This document shows positions 19,245 to 30,565 of a DNA stretch of 64,000 bases, piece after piece. The notes below the pieces were generated by a model. The model was given only the letters and a program-made list of their open reading frames with translations, made no database searches and was not told the DNA's origin. Source of the stretch: Pseudomonas salomonii. Its GTDB lineage: Bacteria > Pseudomonadota > Gammaproteobacteria > Pseudomonadales > Pseudomonadaceae. The translations under genes and the position numbers were made by a program. The stretch lies in the NCBI RefSeq assembly GCF_900107155.1, contig NZ_FNOX01000006.1, positions 62,001 through 126,000 of the forward strand, in the 5' to 3' direction. How positions within the stretch are numbered: the stretch's first letter is position 1; every line of letters starts with the position of its first letter.

Positions 19245-20096
19245 TTAGCCAGCCATCACCATCGGTGGCAAGGTACCCAGCAGGGACACCGCGGCGACTG
19301 CTGAAATACCCAGCACCCATTCGAGCATCACACTGGCCTTCAAACTGCCCACTCGCTCCTCACAACGCTCGATACGCAACCGGTTCAACAGCGCCAGCGC
19401 CAACATACCCAGCACCAGCAGCACCTTGATCAACAGAATCAGCGCAAACCCGTTAAACAGCGGCGTGGGCCACAGCTGCCCGGTCAGCACCCGAACATTG
19501 ATCAAGCCCGTCACCAGCAAACCGGCAACCAGGCCATAACCCACACCGCTGAAACGCTTGAGGATCGGCTCCAGCCCAGGCTTTGGCGACAGCCGCAGGA
19601 TCAGCACCAGCAGCAACAACCCGCCCAGCCAGGCGCCGACGCACACCAGGTGCACCACTTGATTGAGGATCAGCAATTGCCCGCTCAGCCCATTGAGCAT
19701 CGCGCCATGGCCGACCGGCGCCAAGGTCGCCAACAGCAGTGCGGTCAACGGCAGGCGCAAGGCCGGCCAGGGTTTGATCAACGCCACTACCAGCAGCAGG
19801 TTCAGCAACAAGTGCCAGACCCACACCTGGCCGAAAAAGGTTTTGCCCAGCACCAACTGCACCGTGGCCGGTTGCAGCGCCGCGTCCCAACTGCCCGCCA
19901 TGCTGGCCGTGATCAACAGCAACCAGGCCACGCCGGAGAGCAACCCCAGCCAGGCCAGCGCACGGGTGATGCGCAGCAGTTGCCGGTCCAGTGCCGGTTG
20001 CGCGCCGAGCAGCCAGGGCCTGAAGGCACAGGCCCCGAACATCAACAGCACGACGATGAAATGCACGAAGCGGCACAGCACCAGCAGGGTTGCCAT
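19245..20096 (-). CDS. copD: Copper resistance/uptake membrane protein CopD family
   Basis: The 283-residue integral membrane protein has about eight hydrophobic segments and conserved histidines in HFIVVLLMFG (about 13), WHLLLN, GHGAMLNG and HLVCVGAWLGG, as in the CopD superfamily. CopD works with periplasmic CopC in copper movement across the inner membrane. It begins 4 nt after the copC stop. No copA/copB or copRS genes are near, so this is the minimal copC-copD pair. Import or export cannot be decided from sequence. Confidence 0.9.
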   Translation of the reverse strand: MATLLVLCRFVHFIVVLLMFGACAFRPWLLGAQPALDRQLLRITRALAWLGLLSGVAWLLLITASMAGSWDAALQPATVQLVLGKTFFGQVWVWHLLLNLLLVVALIKPWPALRLPLTALLLATLAPVGHGAMLNGLSGQLLILNQVVHLVCVGAWLGGLLLLVLILRLSPKPGLEPILKRFSGVGYGLVAGLLVTGLINVRVLTGQLWPTPLFNGFALILLIKVLLVLGMLALALLNRLRIERCEERVGSLKASVMLEWVLGISAVAAVSLLGTLPPMVMAG

Positions 20097-20099
20097 CGG

Positions 20100-20465
20100 T
20101 TATTGGCCGACCTTGAAGCTGTATTCACCGTTGCTCTTATGGGTGTCGACCGAGACGGCGTTCCAGACCACCTTGTAGTTGCCGGCCGCCAGCGGCGCGG
20201 CGGGTGTGACCACCAGGGTTTTCTTGTCGGCGTCCGGGGTTTCCAGGCCTTTGATGGCGACTTCGGTGCCGTCTTTGCTCAGGGACACTTTGGTGAAGGT
20301 GGCTTCTACGCCTTCGCTGAAGGTCAGGCGCAGGTCGGCGGGCGCGGCAACCGTGCTGTCGGCCGCCGGTGTCGAGCTTTTGAGGTGGGCGTGGGCAAAT
20401 GCCGCAGACGCACCCAACAGTGACGCGAGCAGGGTGACGGTGGTCAGGGCTTTCTTGATCAACAT
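20100..20465 (-). CDS. copC: Periplasmic copper-binding protein CopC
   Basis: The 121-residue protein has a signal peptide of about 25 residues (ending AAFAHA or AAFA) and a CopC beta-barrel. The mature N-terminal histidine in AHLKSS and the late D-T-H segment (SVDTHKSNGEY) supply the Cu(II) site. The Met-rich Cu(I) loop of plasmid-type CopC is absent, so it is the shorter Cu(II)-only form. It is co-directional with copD. Confidence 0.92.
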   Translation of the reverse strand: MLIKKALTTVTLLASLLGASAAFAHAHLKSSTPAADSTVAAPADLRLTFSEGVEATFTKVSLSKDGTEVAIKGLETPDADKKTLVVTPAAPLAAGNYKVVWNAVSVDTHKSNGEYSFKVGQ

Positions 20466-20650
20466 TGTTCAGTACCTTCAAGTGAGGGGAGGAAGTCATG
20501 GGTGGCCCGCACCGAGCGCTCCCACAGTGCTCCCAGCACCGGGTCGTCGGCGGCCGCGCGAGGTCGAATAGTCATTGCAATGATCCTTCAAGTGGACCGC
20601 GATCCTAACCAATCCGTTTTTGGCGGGAAAGGTTCGCGTAGGAAGTTTCA

Positions 20651-21514
20651 TCACTCGGCGGCCAGCCGCAGCCTTTTTATCCGGTACATATCGCTGTCTG
20701 CGTGGCTGAGCAGGGTATCGGCGTCTGCGCCGTCGGCCGGGTAAAACGCCACGCCCACACTGCACGACGGCATCTTGACCGGGCCAAACTCAGCGCCCAG
20801 CGGCTCGGCCATGGCCGCGAGAATTTGCGCCACTTTGCTGCTAACCGCTTCGTGTGACTGCACATCGGTCAGCAACACCGTGAATTCATCACCGCCCATG
20901 CGCGCCACCAGATCGCTTTCTCGCACGCAGCGTTCCAGCCGCCGTGCAATCACGCAGAGCACGCGGTCGCCCACGGCGTGGCCATGCACATCGTTGATGC
21001 CCTTGAAGTCATTGACGTCCAGAAACAGCAACGCCAGCCGGGTGTTATCACGCCGTGCGGTGTGCAGGGCCGACGCCAGGCCATCGTTGAACAACGAGCG
21101 GTTGGTGAGGGCCGTCAATGGGTCATGGTGGGCGAGGAAGCGCAGTTCCTCCTCGGCCTGGGTGAGCGCCGTCACGTCCCGCGCCACGCCGATGCGCGCG
21201 CCGACTTCTTCGGACCAGAAGGCTGCCCACAGGATGTGCACCACGCTGCCATCCTTGCGCAGATAGCGGTTGCGAAAGTCCACATGGGGCCGGCCATTCA
21301 TGACTCGCACAATCGAGGCCCGCGTGCGCGCCAGGTCTTCAGGGTGCATGTAGTCGGTAATGGGCGTGCCGGTCAGTTCATCGGCGCGGTAGCCGAGCAG
21401 GGCTTCGCAGGCATCGCTGACAAACACGATCAGGTTGTCACTGTCGACCACGAAGACCGTGTCCAGCATCAGGTGGATCAATTTCGGGTAGAGGGCGTGC
21501 AGGTCAACGGCCAT
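20651..21514 (-). CDS. PAS-domain diguanylate cyclase (GGDEF)
   Basis: The 287-residue cytoplasmic protein has a PAS sensor domain at about 10-120 (VFVVDSDNLIVFVSDACEALLGY) and a GGDEF domain at about 125-285. The active-site motif MGGDEF is intact. An RESD inhibitory I-site lies five residues before it. It should therefore make cyclic di-GMP with product feedback. There is no transmembrane segment. It is not obviously in an operon with its neighbours. Confidence 0.92.
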   Translation of the reverse strand: MAVDLHALYPKLIHLMLDTVFVVDSDNLIVFVSDACEALLGYRADELTGTPITDYMHPEDLARTRASIVRVMNGRPHVDFRNRYLRKDGSVVHILWAAFWSEEVGARIGVARDVTALTQAEEELRFLAHHDPLTALTNRSLFNDGLASALHTARRDNTRLALLFLDVNDFKGINDVHGHAVGDRVLCVIARRLERCVRESDLVARMGGDEFTVLLTDVQSHEAVSSKVAQILAAMAEPLGAEFGPVKMPSCSVGVAFYPADGADADTLLSHADSDMYRIKRLRLAAE

Positions 21515-21654
21515 AGGTCTGGGGTGTCCGGTTCAGATGCGCCGATCATAGCCCGATCACGCAGGCTGACGCCTTGGAATACTGCGGGCTTTACGGCGCT
21601 GGCGCTGATCTGGCGATCAACGGCGTGTAGCCTAATGAAGCGGTTCATGATGTG

Positions 21655-22323
21655 ATGCTTGAAAATGAATTGTATTTAAAAGTGACTGGGGCTCCACCAT
21701 CCATGGGCAATCACAAGATCGGCATCCGGCGCAGCAACGTCGAGAAAATCCTGTTGGCGGCGGAGAAAGTCTTCGCCGAGAAGGGCTACGGCAGCACCGC
21801 CATGGCCGACATTGCCGAAGAAGTGCAACTGCCGCGCTCCAACCTGCATTACTACTTCAGCACCAAAAGCGAACTGTACAGCGCCGTGCTGTTCGACCTG
21901 CTGGACCTGTGGAAGCAGGATGCGTTGAGCTTTGAAACTTTCGATGACCCGCGCGTGGTGCTCAGCAGTTATATCCGCGCCAAGATGCAGCGCTCACGTA
22001 CGCGGCCCTATGGTTCGAAAGTCTGGGCGAATGAAATCATCCACGGCGCGCCGACACTCGGTGAGGCGCTGGATGAAAGCCTGTACGACTGGGCCAAGAT
22101 GAAGGAGGCGAAAATTCGTCAGTGGGTGGAAGACAAACGCATCCTGCCGGTGGAGCCGTCAAGCCTGCTGTATATGATTTGGGCCTCGACCCAGCACTAT
22201 GCGGATTTTGATCATCAGGTGAAGATCTTGAATGATCACCAGCCATTGTCGGACAGGCAGTTCGAGAAGGCGATTCAGACGGTCACCAGTGTGATTTTGC
22301 GTGGGATTGGCTTGGAGCCTTGA
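21655..22323 (+). CDS. TetR-family regulator, RutR-like (pyrimidine catabolism)
   Basis: A TetR/AcrR protein of about 222 residues. Its N-terminal helix-turn-helix (about 40-75) contains MADIAEEVQLPRSNLHYYFSTK. Its C-terminal domain has the MIWASTQHYADFDHQV signature shared with RutR, the uracil/thymine-responsive regulator of E. coli. It lies beside pyrimidine-degradation genes and probably controls them. The start is uncertain: ATG 21655 (used here) and ATG 21703 (MGNHKIGIRRSNVEK) are both possible, and neither has a strong ribosome site. It converges with pydA. Confidence 0.88.
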   Translation: MLENELYLKVTGAPPSMGNHKIGIRRSNVEKILLAAEKVFAEKGYGSTAMADIAEEVQLPRSNLHYYFSTKSELYSAVLFDLLDLWKQDALSFETFDDPRVVLSSYIRAKMQRSRTRPYGSKVWANEIIHGAPTLGEALDESLYDWAKMKEAKIRQWVEDKRILPVEPSSLLYMIWASTQHYADFDHQVKILNDHQPLSDRQFEKAIQTVTSVILRGIGLEP

Positions 22324-22324
22324 T

Positions 22325-22431
22325 GATCGTTCCCACGCTCCGCGTGGGAATGCAGCCAGGGACGCTCCGCGTCCCAAGCGCGGACGCAGAGCGTCCCGGG
22401 AGGCATTCCCACGCGGAGCGTGGGAACGATC
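22325..22431. repeat. REP doublet (GATCGTTCCCACGC family)
   Basis: GATCGTTCCCACGCTCCGCG opens the element and its reverse complement closes it, with an inner GGGACGCTCCGCGTCCC arm. It lies between the converging TetR and pydA genes. Confidence 0.85.
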
Positions 22432-22435
22432 TGGG

Positions 22436-23710
22436 CTACACAGCTTCGCGATAGGGGTTACGCGGATCCTGCGTCCAGTTCAAAAACGGCTTGCCCGTTT
22501 CCATCGGCACCATCTCGATGCAATCGGCCACCGGGCAGGTGATCTGGCACAAATTGCAGCCGACGCACTCATCATCGATCACCTCGTATTTATGCGTGCC
22601 GTCCGCCTGTTTCAAGCTGGCGATCGCCTGATGTGACGTATCCTCACAGGCAATATGGCAACGCCCACAGCCGATACACGCCTGCTGGTCGATCTTGGCA
22701 ATCACCTGATAGTTGATGTCCAGGTACTTCCAGTCCGTGGTATTGCCCACCGCCCGCCCGGAAAATTCCTGCAGGCTGGCGTAGCCCTGGCTGTCCATCC
22801 ACCGCGAGAGCCCGTCTTTCATCTCTTCCACAATCCGAAACCCATGCAGCATCGCCGCCGTGCACACCTGCACCGCGCCGCAGCCCAGAGCAACAAACTC
22901 CGCTGCATCACGCCAATTGCCGATGCCGCCGATGCCGCAGATCGGCAGCCCTTGGGTCTGCGGGTCGCGGGCGATTTCGGCGACCATGTTCAACGCAATC
23001 GGCTTGACCGCCGAGCCGCAATAACCGCCATGGGTACTTTGCGTGCCGACCACCGGCAGGGCGACCATGCGCTCCAGGTCCACACTGGTGATGGAGTTGA
23101 TGGTGTTGATCAACGACACCGCATCCGCACCGCCGCGATACGCTGCGCGCGCCGCCACGCGGATGTCGGTGATGTTCGGCGTAAGCTTGACGATCACCGG
23201 CAGCGAGCAGTAGGTCTTGCACCAGCGCGTCACCTGTTCCACGTACTCCGGCACCTGGCCGACCGCTGCGCCCATGCCGCGCTCGGGCATGCCGTGGGGG
23301 CAGCCGAAGTTCAGCTCGATGCCATCGCAGCCGGTGGCCTCCACCAACGGCAGGATATTTTTCCAGGATTCTTCAACACACGGCACCATCAGCGACACGA
23401 TCAGGGCGCGGTCGGGCCAATCCTTTTTCACCTGGGTGATTTCCTTGAGATTGATCTCCAGGGAGCGGTCGGTGATCAGTTCGATATTGTTGATACCCAA
23501 TACTTCACGGTTGGCACCGTAGTGCGCTGAATAACGTGACGAGACGTTGACCGCCGCCGGGTCTTCACCGAGGGTTTTCCACACCACGCCGCCCCAGCCG
23601 GCTTCGAAGGCGCGCACCACGTTGTAGGCCTTGTCGGTGGGCGGCGCGGAGGCCAGCCAGAACGGGTTGGGGGCTTTGATACCGGCAAATACAATCGAGA
23701 GATCGGCCAT
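22436..23710 (-). CDS. preA: Dihydropyrimidine dehydrogenase subunit, FMN/4Fe-4S (PreA/PydA type)
   Basis: The 424-residue subunit reduces uracil and thymine to the dihydro forms. It has an FMN-binding TIM barrel of the dihydroorotate-dehydrogenase class (about 1-310). The catalytic cysteine loop is GGYCGSAVKPIA and the GIGGIGNWRDA segment binds phosphate. Two ferredoxin-type 4Fe-4S motifs follow at the C-terminus (CIGCGRCHIAC and CVGCNLCQITCPVADC). The start ATG 23710 overlaps the stop of the partner gene by one base (TAATG). It forms the enzyme with the upstream NAD(P)H subunit. Confidence 0.94.
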   Translation of the reverse strand: MADLSIVFAGIKAPNPFWLASAPPTDKAYNVVRAFEAGWGGVVWKTLGEDPAAVNVSSRYSAHYGANREVLGINNIELITDRSLEINLKEITQVKKDWPDRALIVSLMVPCVEESWKNILPLVEATGCDGIELNFGCPHGMPERGMGAAVGQVPEYVEQVTRWCKTYCSLPVIVKLTPNITDIRVAARAAYRGGADAVSLINTINSITSVDLERMVALPVVGTQSTHGGYCGSAVKPIALNMVAEIARDPQTQGLPICGIGGIGNWRDAAEFVALGCGAVQVCTAAMLHGFRIVEEMKDGLSRWMDSQGYASLQEFSGRAVGNTTDWKYLDINYQVIAKIDQQACIGCGRCHIACEDTSHQAIASLKQADGTHKYEVIDDECVGCNLCQITCPVADCIEMVPMETGKPFLNWTQDPRNPYREAV

Positions 23711-25077
23711 TACGCAGCCTCCACGTTCAGCATGAGTTGGGCGTGCATGGCCTCGGCGGCCAGCTTGCCATGTTGCACCGCCTGCACGGTGAGGTCCTGG
23801 CCGAGGCTGACGCAATCGCCGCCGGCATAGATGCCCGGGATGCTGGTTTGCAGCTGTTCGTCGACGAAGATACGCTCGCCCACCCGGTGCAGTTGCTGGG
23901 CCAGCGGATCATGTAGCGCCTCGTTGTCAAAACCCTGGCCGATGGCTTTGAAGATTGCGTCGCAGGCCAGTTCAAAGGCTTCGCCAGTGGGGTGCAGGCG
24001 ACCGTTTTCCATGCACGTGCGCAAAAAACGCATGCCGCGCACACGGCCTTGATCATCCAGCAACACTTCATCCGGTTGAGCCCAGGTCAGCAGCCGCACC
24101 TGATTGGCCTTGGCGATCTCTTGTTCATGGTGAGTGGCGCCCATATCGGCCAGGCCACGGCGGTACACCAGGTTCACATCGCGGGCGCCGAGGCGGGCCA
24201 TTTGCACGGCCATGTCGATGGCGGTATTGCCGGCACCGAGCACGATGCAGCGGTCGGCCAAGGGCAGTTGGCTGAGGTCATCGGCCTGGCGCAGTTCGCG
24301 GATATAGTCGGTGGCGGCGAGCAGGCCGGGCGCGTCTTCATGGGGCAAGCCCAGTTGTTTGCTGGCGGCGAGGCCCAGGCCCAAAAATACCGAATCGAAT
24401 TGCTGGTGCAATTCGCTCAACGTCAGGTTGCCACCCAGGCGCTGGCCATGGCGGATCTCGATGCCGCCGATCTGCAACAGGAAAGCCAGCTCCTTCTGGG
24501 CAAAATCATCCACCAGCTTGTACTTGGCGATCCCGTATTCATTCAGGCCGCCGGCTTTTTCCCGGGCTTCGAAAATCACCACGTCATGGCCATGCAGGGC
24601 GGCGCGGTGGGCGCAGGCCAGGCCCGCAGGCCCGGCGCCGACCACGGCGATGCGTTTGCCCGTGGGTGCCGCGCGCTGGAACGGGTGTTCGCTGAACTGC
24701 GCGTTGTCGATGGCGTAGCGCTGCAACAGGCCGATCAGCACCGGCGCGCATTCTTCGGCGTTGTTACGTACGCAGGCTTGCTGGCACAGAATCTCGGTGG
24801 GGCACACGCGAGCGCAGCTGCCGCCGAGGATATTGGCCGAGAGGATTTTCTGCGCGGCGCCTTGTACGTTCTCGGTGTGAATATTGCGGATGAACGATGG
24901 GATATCGATTTCGCTGGGGCACGCATTCACGCACGGCGCGTCGTAGCAATACAGGCAGCGCGAGGCTTCCAGTTGGGCCTGGCGGGCGTTGAGAGGCGGC
25001 GCCAGGTCGGTGAAGTGGCTGGCGAGAGTGGGTCCATCTTCATGGGGATGGGGGAGGTGGGTCAGGGTCTGGATCAC
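23710..25077 (-). CDS. preT: Dihydropyrimidine dehydrogenase subunit, NAD(P)H/FAD (PreT/PydX type)
   Basis: The 455-residue flavoprotein resembles the glutamate-synthase small subunit and feeds electrons from NAD(P)H to the PreA subunit. The N-terminal Cys-rich iron-sulfur domain has CLYCYDAPCVNACP and CARVCPTEILCQQAC. An FAD motif VVGAGPAGLACAHRAA and a second nucleotide site VLGAGNTAIDMA follow. GTG 25077 is taken as start because GAGG lies about 9 nt upstream and the protein then begins VIQTLTHLP. An upstream ATG would add unconserved residues. Confidence 0.92.
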   Translation of the reverse strand: MIQTLTHLPHPHEDGPTLASHFTDLAPPLNARQAQLEASRCLYCYDAPCVNACPSEIDIPSFIRNIHTENVQGAAQKILSANILGGSCARVCPTEILCQQACVRNNAEECAPVLIGLLQRYAIDNAQFSEHPFQRAAPTGKRIAVVGAGPAGLACAHRAALHGHDVVIFEAREKAGGLNEYGIAKYKLVDDFAQKELAFLLQIGGIEIRHGQRLGGNLTLSELHQQFDSVFLGLGLAASKQLGLPHEDAPGLLAATDYIRELRQADDLSQLPLADRCIVLGAGNTAIDMAVQMARLGARDVNLVYRRGLADMGATHHEQEIAKANQVRLLTWAQPDEVLLDDQGRVRGMRFLRTCMENGRLHPTGEAFELACDAIFKAIGQGFDNEALHDPLAQQLHRVGERIFVDEQLQTSIPGIYAGGDCVSLGQDLTVQAVQHGKLAAEAMHAQLMLNVEAA

Positions 25078-25119
25078 GGTTTTGGCCTCACGGTTGTTGA
25101 GGTGCTGCCTCTGATGGGC

Positions 25120-25226
25120 GATCGTTCCCACGCTCTGCGTGGGAATGCCTCACTGGACGCTCTGCGTCCGCTTTTGGGGCGCAGAGCGCCCCTGACTGCA
25201 TTCCCACGCAGAGCGTGGGAACGATC
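25120..25226. repeat. REP doublet (GATCGTTCCCACGC family)
   Basis: The ends are GATCGTTCCCACGCTCTGCG and its complement, with an inner GGACGCTCTGCGTCC arm. It sits in the 164-bp gap between the dihydropyrimidinase gene and preT, where it may alter relative expression of co-transcribed genes. Confidence 0.85.
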
Positions 25227-25241
25227 ATGTGCGCTGTATGT

Positions 25242-27273
<2,032 letters not shown>

Positions 27274-28761
27274 ATGCAACAGAACAGATCGCAAGTCATT
27301 GAACGCAACGGCCTGTATGAACTCGACGCCGGCCCCGACGTCCTCGACAGCCCGCGCTACAACCACGACATGGCACCGACCAAGGTGCATGAACGCACCT
27401 GGAACAAGTGGCACATCACTGCGCTGTGGGTCGGTATGTCGATTTGCGTGCCGACCTACACCCTGGGCGGCGTGCTCACCGCCTATTTCGGGCTGTCGGT
27501 GGGCGAGGCGCTGATGGCAATTTTGCTGGCCAATATCGTGGTGCTGGTCCCGCTGACCCTTAACGCCTTCCCGGGCACCAAGTACGGCATTCCGTTTCCG
27601 GTGCTGTTGCGCTCGTCCTTCGGCATCCTCGGCTCCAACGTGCCGTGCCTGATTCGGGCGCTGGTGGCCTGTGGCTGGTTTGGCATCCAGACGATGTTCG
27701 GCGGGCTGGCGATTCACCTGTTCCTGGGTTCGATTTTCGAAGGTTGGAAGTCCCTCGGCGGCACCGGTGAAGTGATCGGTTTCATGATTTTCTGGACCTT
27801 GAACCTGTGGGTGGTGCTGCGTGGCGCCGAGTCGATCAAGCGCCTGGAAACCCTGTCGGCGCCTTTGCTGGTGGCGGTGGGGATTGGCTTGCTGGTGTGG
27901 GCAATGCCCAATGTGTCCCTCAGCGAGTTGATGGCAATCCCACCCAAGCGCCCCGAAGGCGCAAGCCTTACCGGTTACTTTATGGCCGGGCTGACGGCCA
28001 TGGTGGGCTTCTGGGCCACCTTGTCGCTGAATATTCCCGACTTCAGCCGCTACGCCAAAAGCCAGAAGGACCAGATTCTCGGGCAGATTTTCGGCCTGCC
28101 GTTGACCATGTTCCTGTTCGCCGCCCTCGGCGTGATCATGACCGCCGCATCGGTGAAGCTGGTGGGTGTGAGTGTTTCCGACCCGGTCACCTTGATCGGG
28201 CATATCCAGAGCCCGGTGTGGGTCGCCATCGCCATGGCGCTGATCATCATCGCCACCTTGTCCACCAACACCGCCGCGAACATCGTCTCGCCCACCAACG
28301 ACTTCCAGAACATCGCGCCCAAGCTGATCAACCGCACCACGGCGGTGATCCTCACCGGCCTGGTCGGGCTGGCATTGATGGCCCACGAACTGCTGAAAAA
28401 GCTTGGGTTGATCGTCTCGGATGTGAGCCTGGAAACCGTGTATTCCAACTGGTTGCTGGGCTACTCCAGCCTGCTCGGCCCGATTGCCGGGATCATGGTG
28501 GTGGACTATTTCATCACGCGCAAACAGCAGCTGGACCTGGCCGGTTTGTACCGCGACGACGTGTACCCGGCATGGAACTGGAGCGGCTTTGTGGCCTTCG
28601 GCGTGCCGGTGGTGCTGACCTTACTGTCGCTGGGCAGTGATGCGTTCAGCTGGTTTTACAGCTACGGCTGGTTCACCGGCTCGGCGTTGGGTGGGTTGTT
28701 GTATTACGGCTTGAATGCCAAGCGCCGAGCTCTGCCGCTGGCGGTAAAAACACCGCTGTAA
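27274..28761 (+). CDS. NCS1-family nucleobase/hydantoin:cation symporter
   Basis: The 495-residue transporter has about 12 hydrophobic segments and the NCS1 layout: a cytoplasmic N-terminus ending in ERTWNKWHITALWVGMS, the unwound first helix around VPTYTLGG, and the FPGTKYGIPFPVLLRSSFGI loop. Family members carry uracil, cytosine, allantoin or hydantoins. The pyrimidine-degradation neighbours point to uracil, thymine or a dihydropyrimidine. The ribosome site GGAG precedes ATG 27274. It is co-directional with the amidohydrolase gene. Confidence 0.92.
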   Translation: MQQNRSQVIERNGLYELDAGPDVLDSPRYNHDMAPTKVHERTWNKWHITALWVGMSICVPTYTLGGVLTAYFGLSVGEALMAILLANIVVLVPLTLNAFPGTKYGIPFPVLLRSSFGILGSNVPCLIRALVACGWFGIQTMFGGLAIHLFLGSIFEGWKSLGGTGEVIGFMIFWTLNLWVVLRGAESIKRLETLSAPLLVAVGIGLLVWAMPNVSLSELMAIPPKRPEGASLTGYFMAGLTAMVGFWATLSLNIPDFSRYAKSQKDQILGQIFGLPLTMFLFAALGVIMTAASVKLVGVSVSDPVTLIGHIQSPVWVAIAMALIIIATLSTNTAANIVSPTNDFQNIAPKLINRTTAVILTGLVGLALMAHELLKKLGLIVSDVSLETVYSNWLLGYSSLLGPIAGIMVVDYFITRKQQLDLAGLYRDDVYPAWNWSGFVAFGVPVVLTLLSLGSDAFSWFYSYGWFTGSALGGLLYYGLNAKRRALPLAVKTPL

Positions 28762-28780
28762 AAGGTTGGAATCCAATCAA

Positions 28781-28875
28781 ATGTGGGAGCGGGCTTGCTC
28801 GCGAATGCGTCGTGTCAGGCGACATGTGCGGCGACTGATACACCGCATTCGCGAGCAAGCCCGCTCCCACATTTT
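28781..28875. repeat. REP doublet (GTGGGAGC family)
   Basis: ATGTGGGAGCGGGCTTGCTC (28781-28800) and its full complement end at about 28872. It lies between the transporter and amidohydrolase genes. Confidence 0.85.
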
Positions 28876-28937
28876 TGACCTCATTTCACTGCTGGAACCG
28901 CGTCAATTCATAAAAAATACAGCCTGAGGAGATCCCC

Positions 28938-30221
28938 ATGAACGCTGCCCTGGACGTTCTGCAATCGACCCATCAGCACATCAACCGCGACCGCCTGTGG
29001 CAGTCGCTGATGGACCTGGCCAAACTCGGTGCCACGCCCAAGGGCGGCGTGTGTCGCCTGGCCCTCACCGACCTCGACCGCAAGGCCCGCGACCTGTTTG
29101 TGCAGTGGTGTGAGGACGCGGGTTGCACCGTGACCATCGACGGCATCGGCAATATTTTCGCGCGGCGCCCTGGCCGCGACCCCAAGCTGCCACCGGTGAT
29201 GACCGGCAGCCATATCGACACCCAACCCACCGGCGGCAAGTTCGACGGCTGCTTCGGCGTGCTGGCAGGTGTGGAAGTGCTGCGCACCCTCAACGACCTC
29301 AAGATCGAAACTGAAGCGCCGCTGGAAGTGGTGGTGTGGACCAACGAAGAAGGCTCACGCTTCCCGCCGTGCATGATGGGCTCGGGTGTGTTTGCCGAGA
29401 AGTTCACCCTGGCCGATACCTTGGCCAAGGTCGATGTGGATGGCGTCAGCGTGGGCGATGCGTTGAACGCGATTGGCTATGCGGGCACGCGTGCTGTCAG
29501 TGGCCACAAGGTGGGCGCGTATTTTGAAGCGCATATCGAACAAGGCCCGATTCTTGAGGACGAGAAGAAAACCATCGGCGTGGTGCTGGGAGCATTGGGG
29601 CAAAAGTGGTTTGACCTGAAACTGCGTGGCGTTGAAGCGCATGCAGGGCCGACGCCGATGCACCTGCGCAAGGATGCGCTGGTGGGCGCGGCCGCCGTGG
29701 TGGCGGCGGTGAATGCCGCGGCGTTGGGGCATCAGCCGCATGCGTGCGGCACTGTCGGTTGCCTGCAAGCCTACCCAGGCTCACGCAATGTGATCCCCGG
29801 TGAAGTGCGTATGACCCTGGACTTCCGTCACCTGGAACCTGCGCGGCTGGATTCGATGATTGCCCAGGTGCGCACGGTGATCGACGAGACCTGTGCCAAG
29901 CACGGGCTGACGTTCGAGTTGGAGCCCACTGCTGACTTCCCGCCGTTGTACTTCGACAAAGGTTGCGTGGACGCCGTGCGTGATGCGGCGAATGGGTTGG
30001 GCTTGTCGAACATGGATATTGTCAGCGGGGCAGGGCACGACGCTATCTTTGTCGCTGAACTGGGCCCGGCCGGGATGATCTTCGTGCCGTGTGAAGGCGG
30101 CATCAGCCATAACGAAATCGAGAATGCCGCGCCGGATGATCTGGCTGCGGGATGTGCGGTGTTGTTGCGGGCGATGGTGGCGGCGTCGGCGGCGATTGCC
30201 AGTGGGAAGCTCGCTGCCTGA
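28938..30221 (+). CDS. Zn-dependent N-carbamoyl-beta-alanine amidohydrolase (beta-ureidopropionase type)
   Basis: The 427-residue M20/M28-type metallo-amidase of the HyuC/PydC family carries out the last hydrolytic step, giving beta-alanine (or 3-aminoisobutyrate), CO2 and ammonia. Metal ligands are visible in GSHIDTQPTGG, GKFDGCFG, the TNEEGSRF glutamate pair and the terminal SHNEIENA histidine. A lid/dimerisation domain (about 215-330) interrupts the catalytic domain. GAGGAG precedes ATG 28938. With preTA and hydA it completes the reductive pathway. No beta-alanine transaminase is in the window. Confidence 0.93.
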   Translation: MNAALDVLQSTHQHINRDRLWQSLMDLAKLGATPKGGVCRLALTDLDRKARDLFVQWCEDAGCTVTIDGIGNIFARRPGRDPKLPPVMTGSHIDTQPTGGKFDGCFGVLAGVEVLRTLNDLKIETEAPLEVVVWTNEEGSRFPPCMMGSGVFAEKFTLADTLAKVDVDGVSVGDALNAIGYAGTRAVSGHKVGAYFEAHIEQGPILEDEKKTIGVVLGALGQKWFDLKLRGVEAHAGPTPMHLRKDALVGAAAVVAAVNAAALGHQPHACGTVGCLQAYPGSRNVIPGEVRMTLDFRHLEPARLDSMIAQVRTVIDETCAKHGLTFELEPTADFPPLYFDKGCVDAVRDAANGLGLSNMDIVSGAGHDAIFVAELGPAGMIFVPCEGGISHNEIENAAPDDLAAGCAVLLRAMVAASAAIASGKLAA

Positions 30222-30291
30222 TAGGGTGCTATCGCAGTACAGGTATCTAAGCAACTTCTGTTGAATACAAAGTCTGTGGCAAGCGGGCTGT

Positions 30292-30426
30292 TGTGGCGAG
30301 CAGGCTTGCCCTGCGTTGGGCTGCGCAGCAGCCCCAAAAAACCGACGCAGAGTTCTTTCAGGAGTATCTCGGTGTCTACATTGGGGCTGCTGCGCAGCCC
30401 AACGCAGGGCAAGCCTGCTCGCCACA
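30292..30426. repeat. 46-bp perfect inverted repeat with 43-nt spacer
   Basis: The arm 30292-30337 (opening TGTGGCGAGCAGGCTTGCCC) is the exact complement of 30381-30426. It is a long variant REP doublet able to form an extensive cruciform or RNA stem, 3' of the amidohydrolase gene. Confidence 0.9.
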
Positions 30427-30473
30427 GAGGAATGTGGCAGCTTTAAAAAGGTGGGTAGATCCCTATGCTCACC

Positions 30474-30540
30474 GCAGGCAAGCCAGCTCCCACCTTTTGG
30501 TCTGTGAATACATTCCAAATGTGGGAGCTGGCTTGCCTGC
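30474..30540. repeat. 20-bp perfect inverted repeat (REP, GTGGGAGC family)
   Basis: 30474-30493 (GCAGGCAAGCCAGCTCCCAC) and 30521-30540 are exact complements separated by 27 nt. It lies immediately 3' of the small DUF6124-like gene. Confidence 0.85.
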
Positions 30541-30565
30541 GAAGAGGCCCTGACAGGCGACGCCG

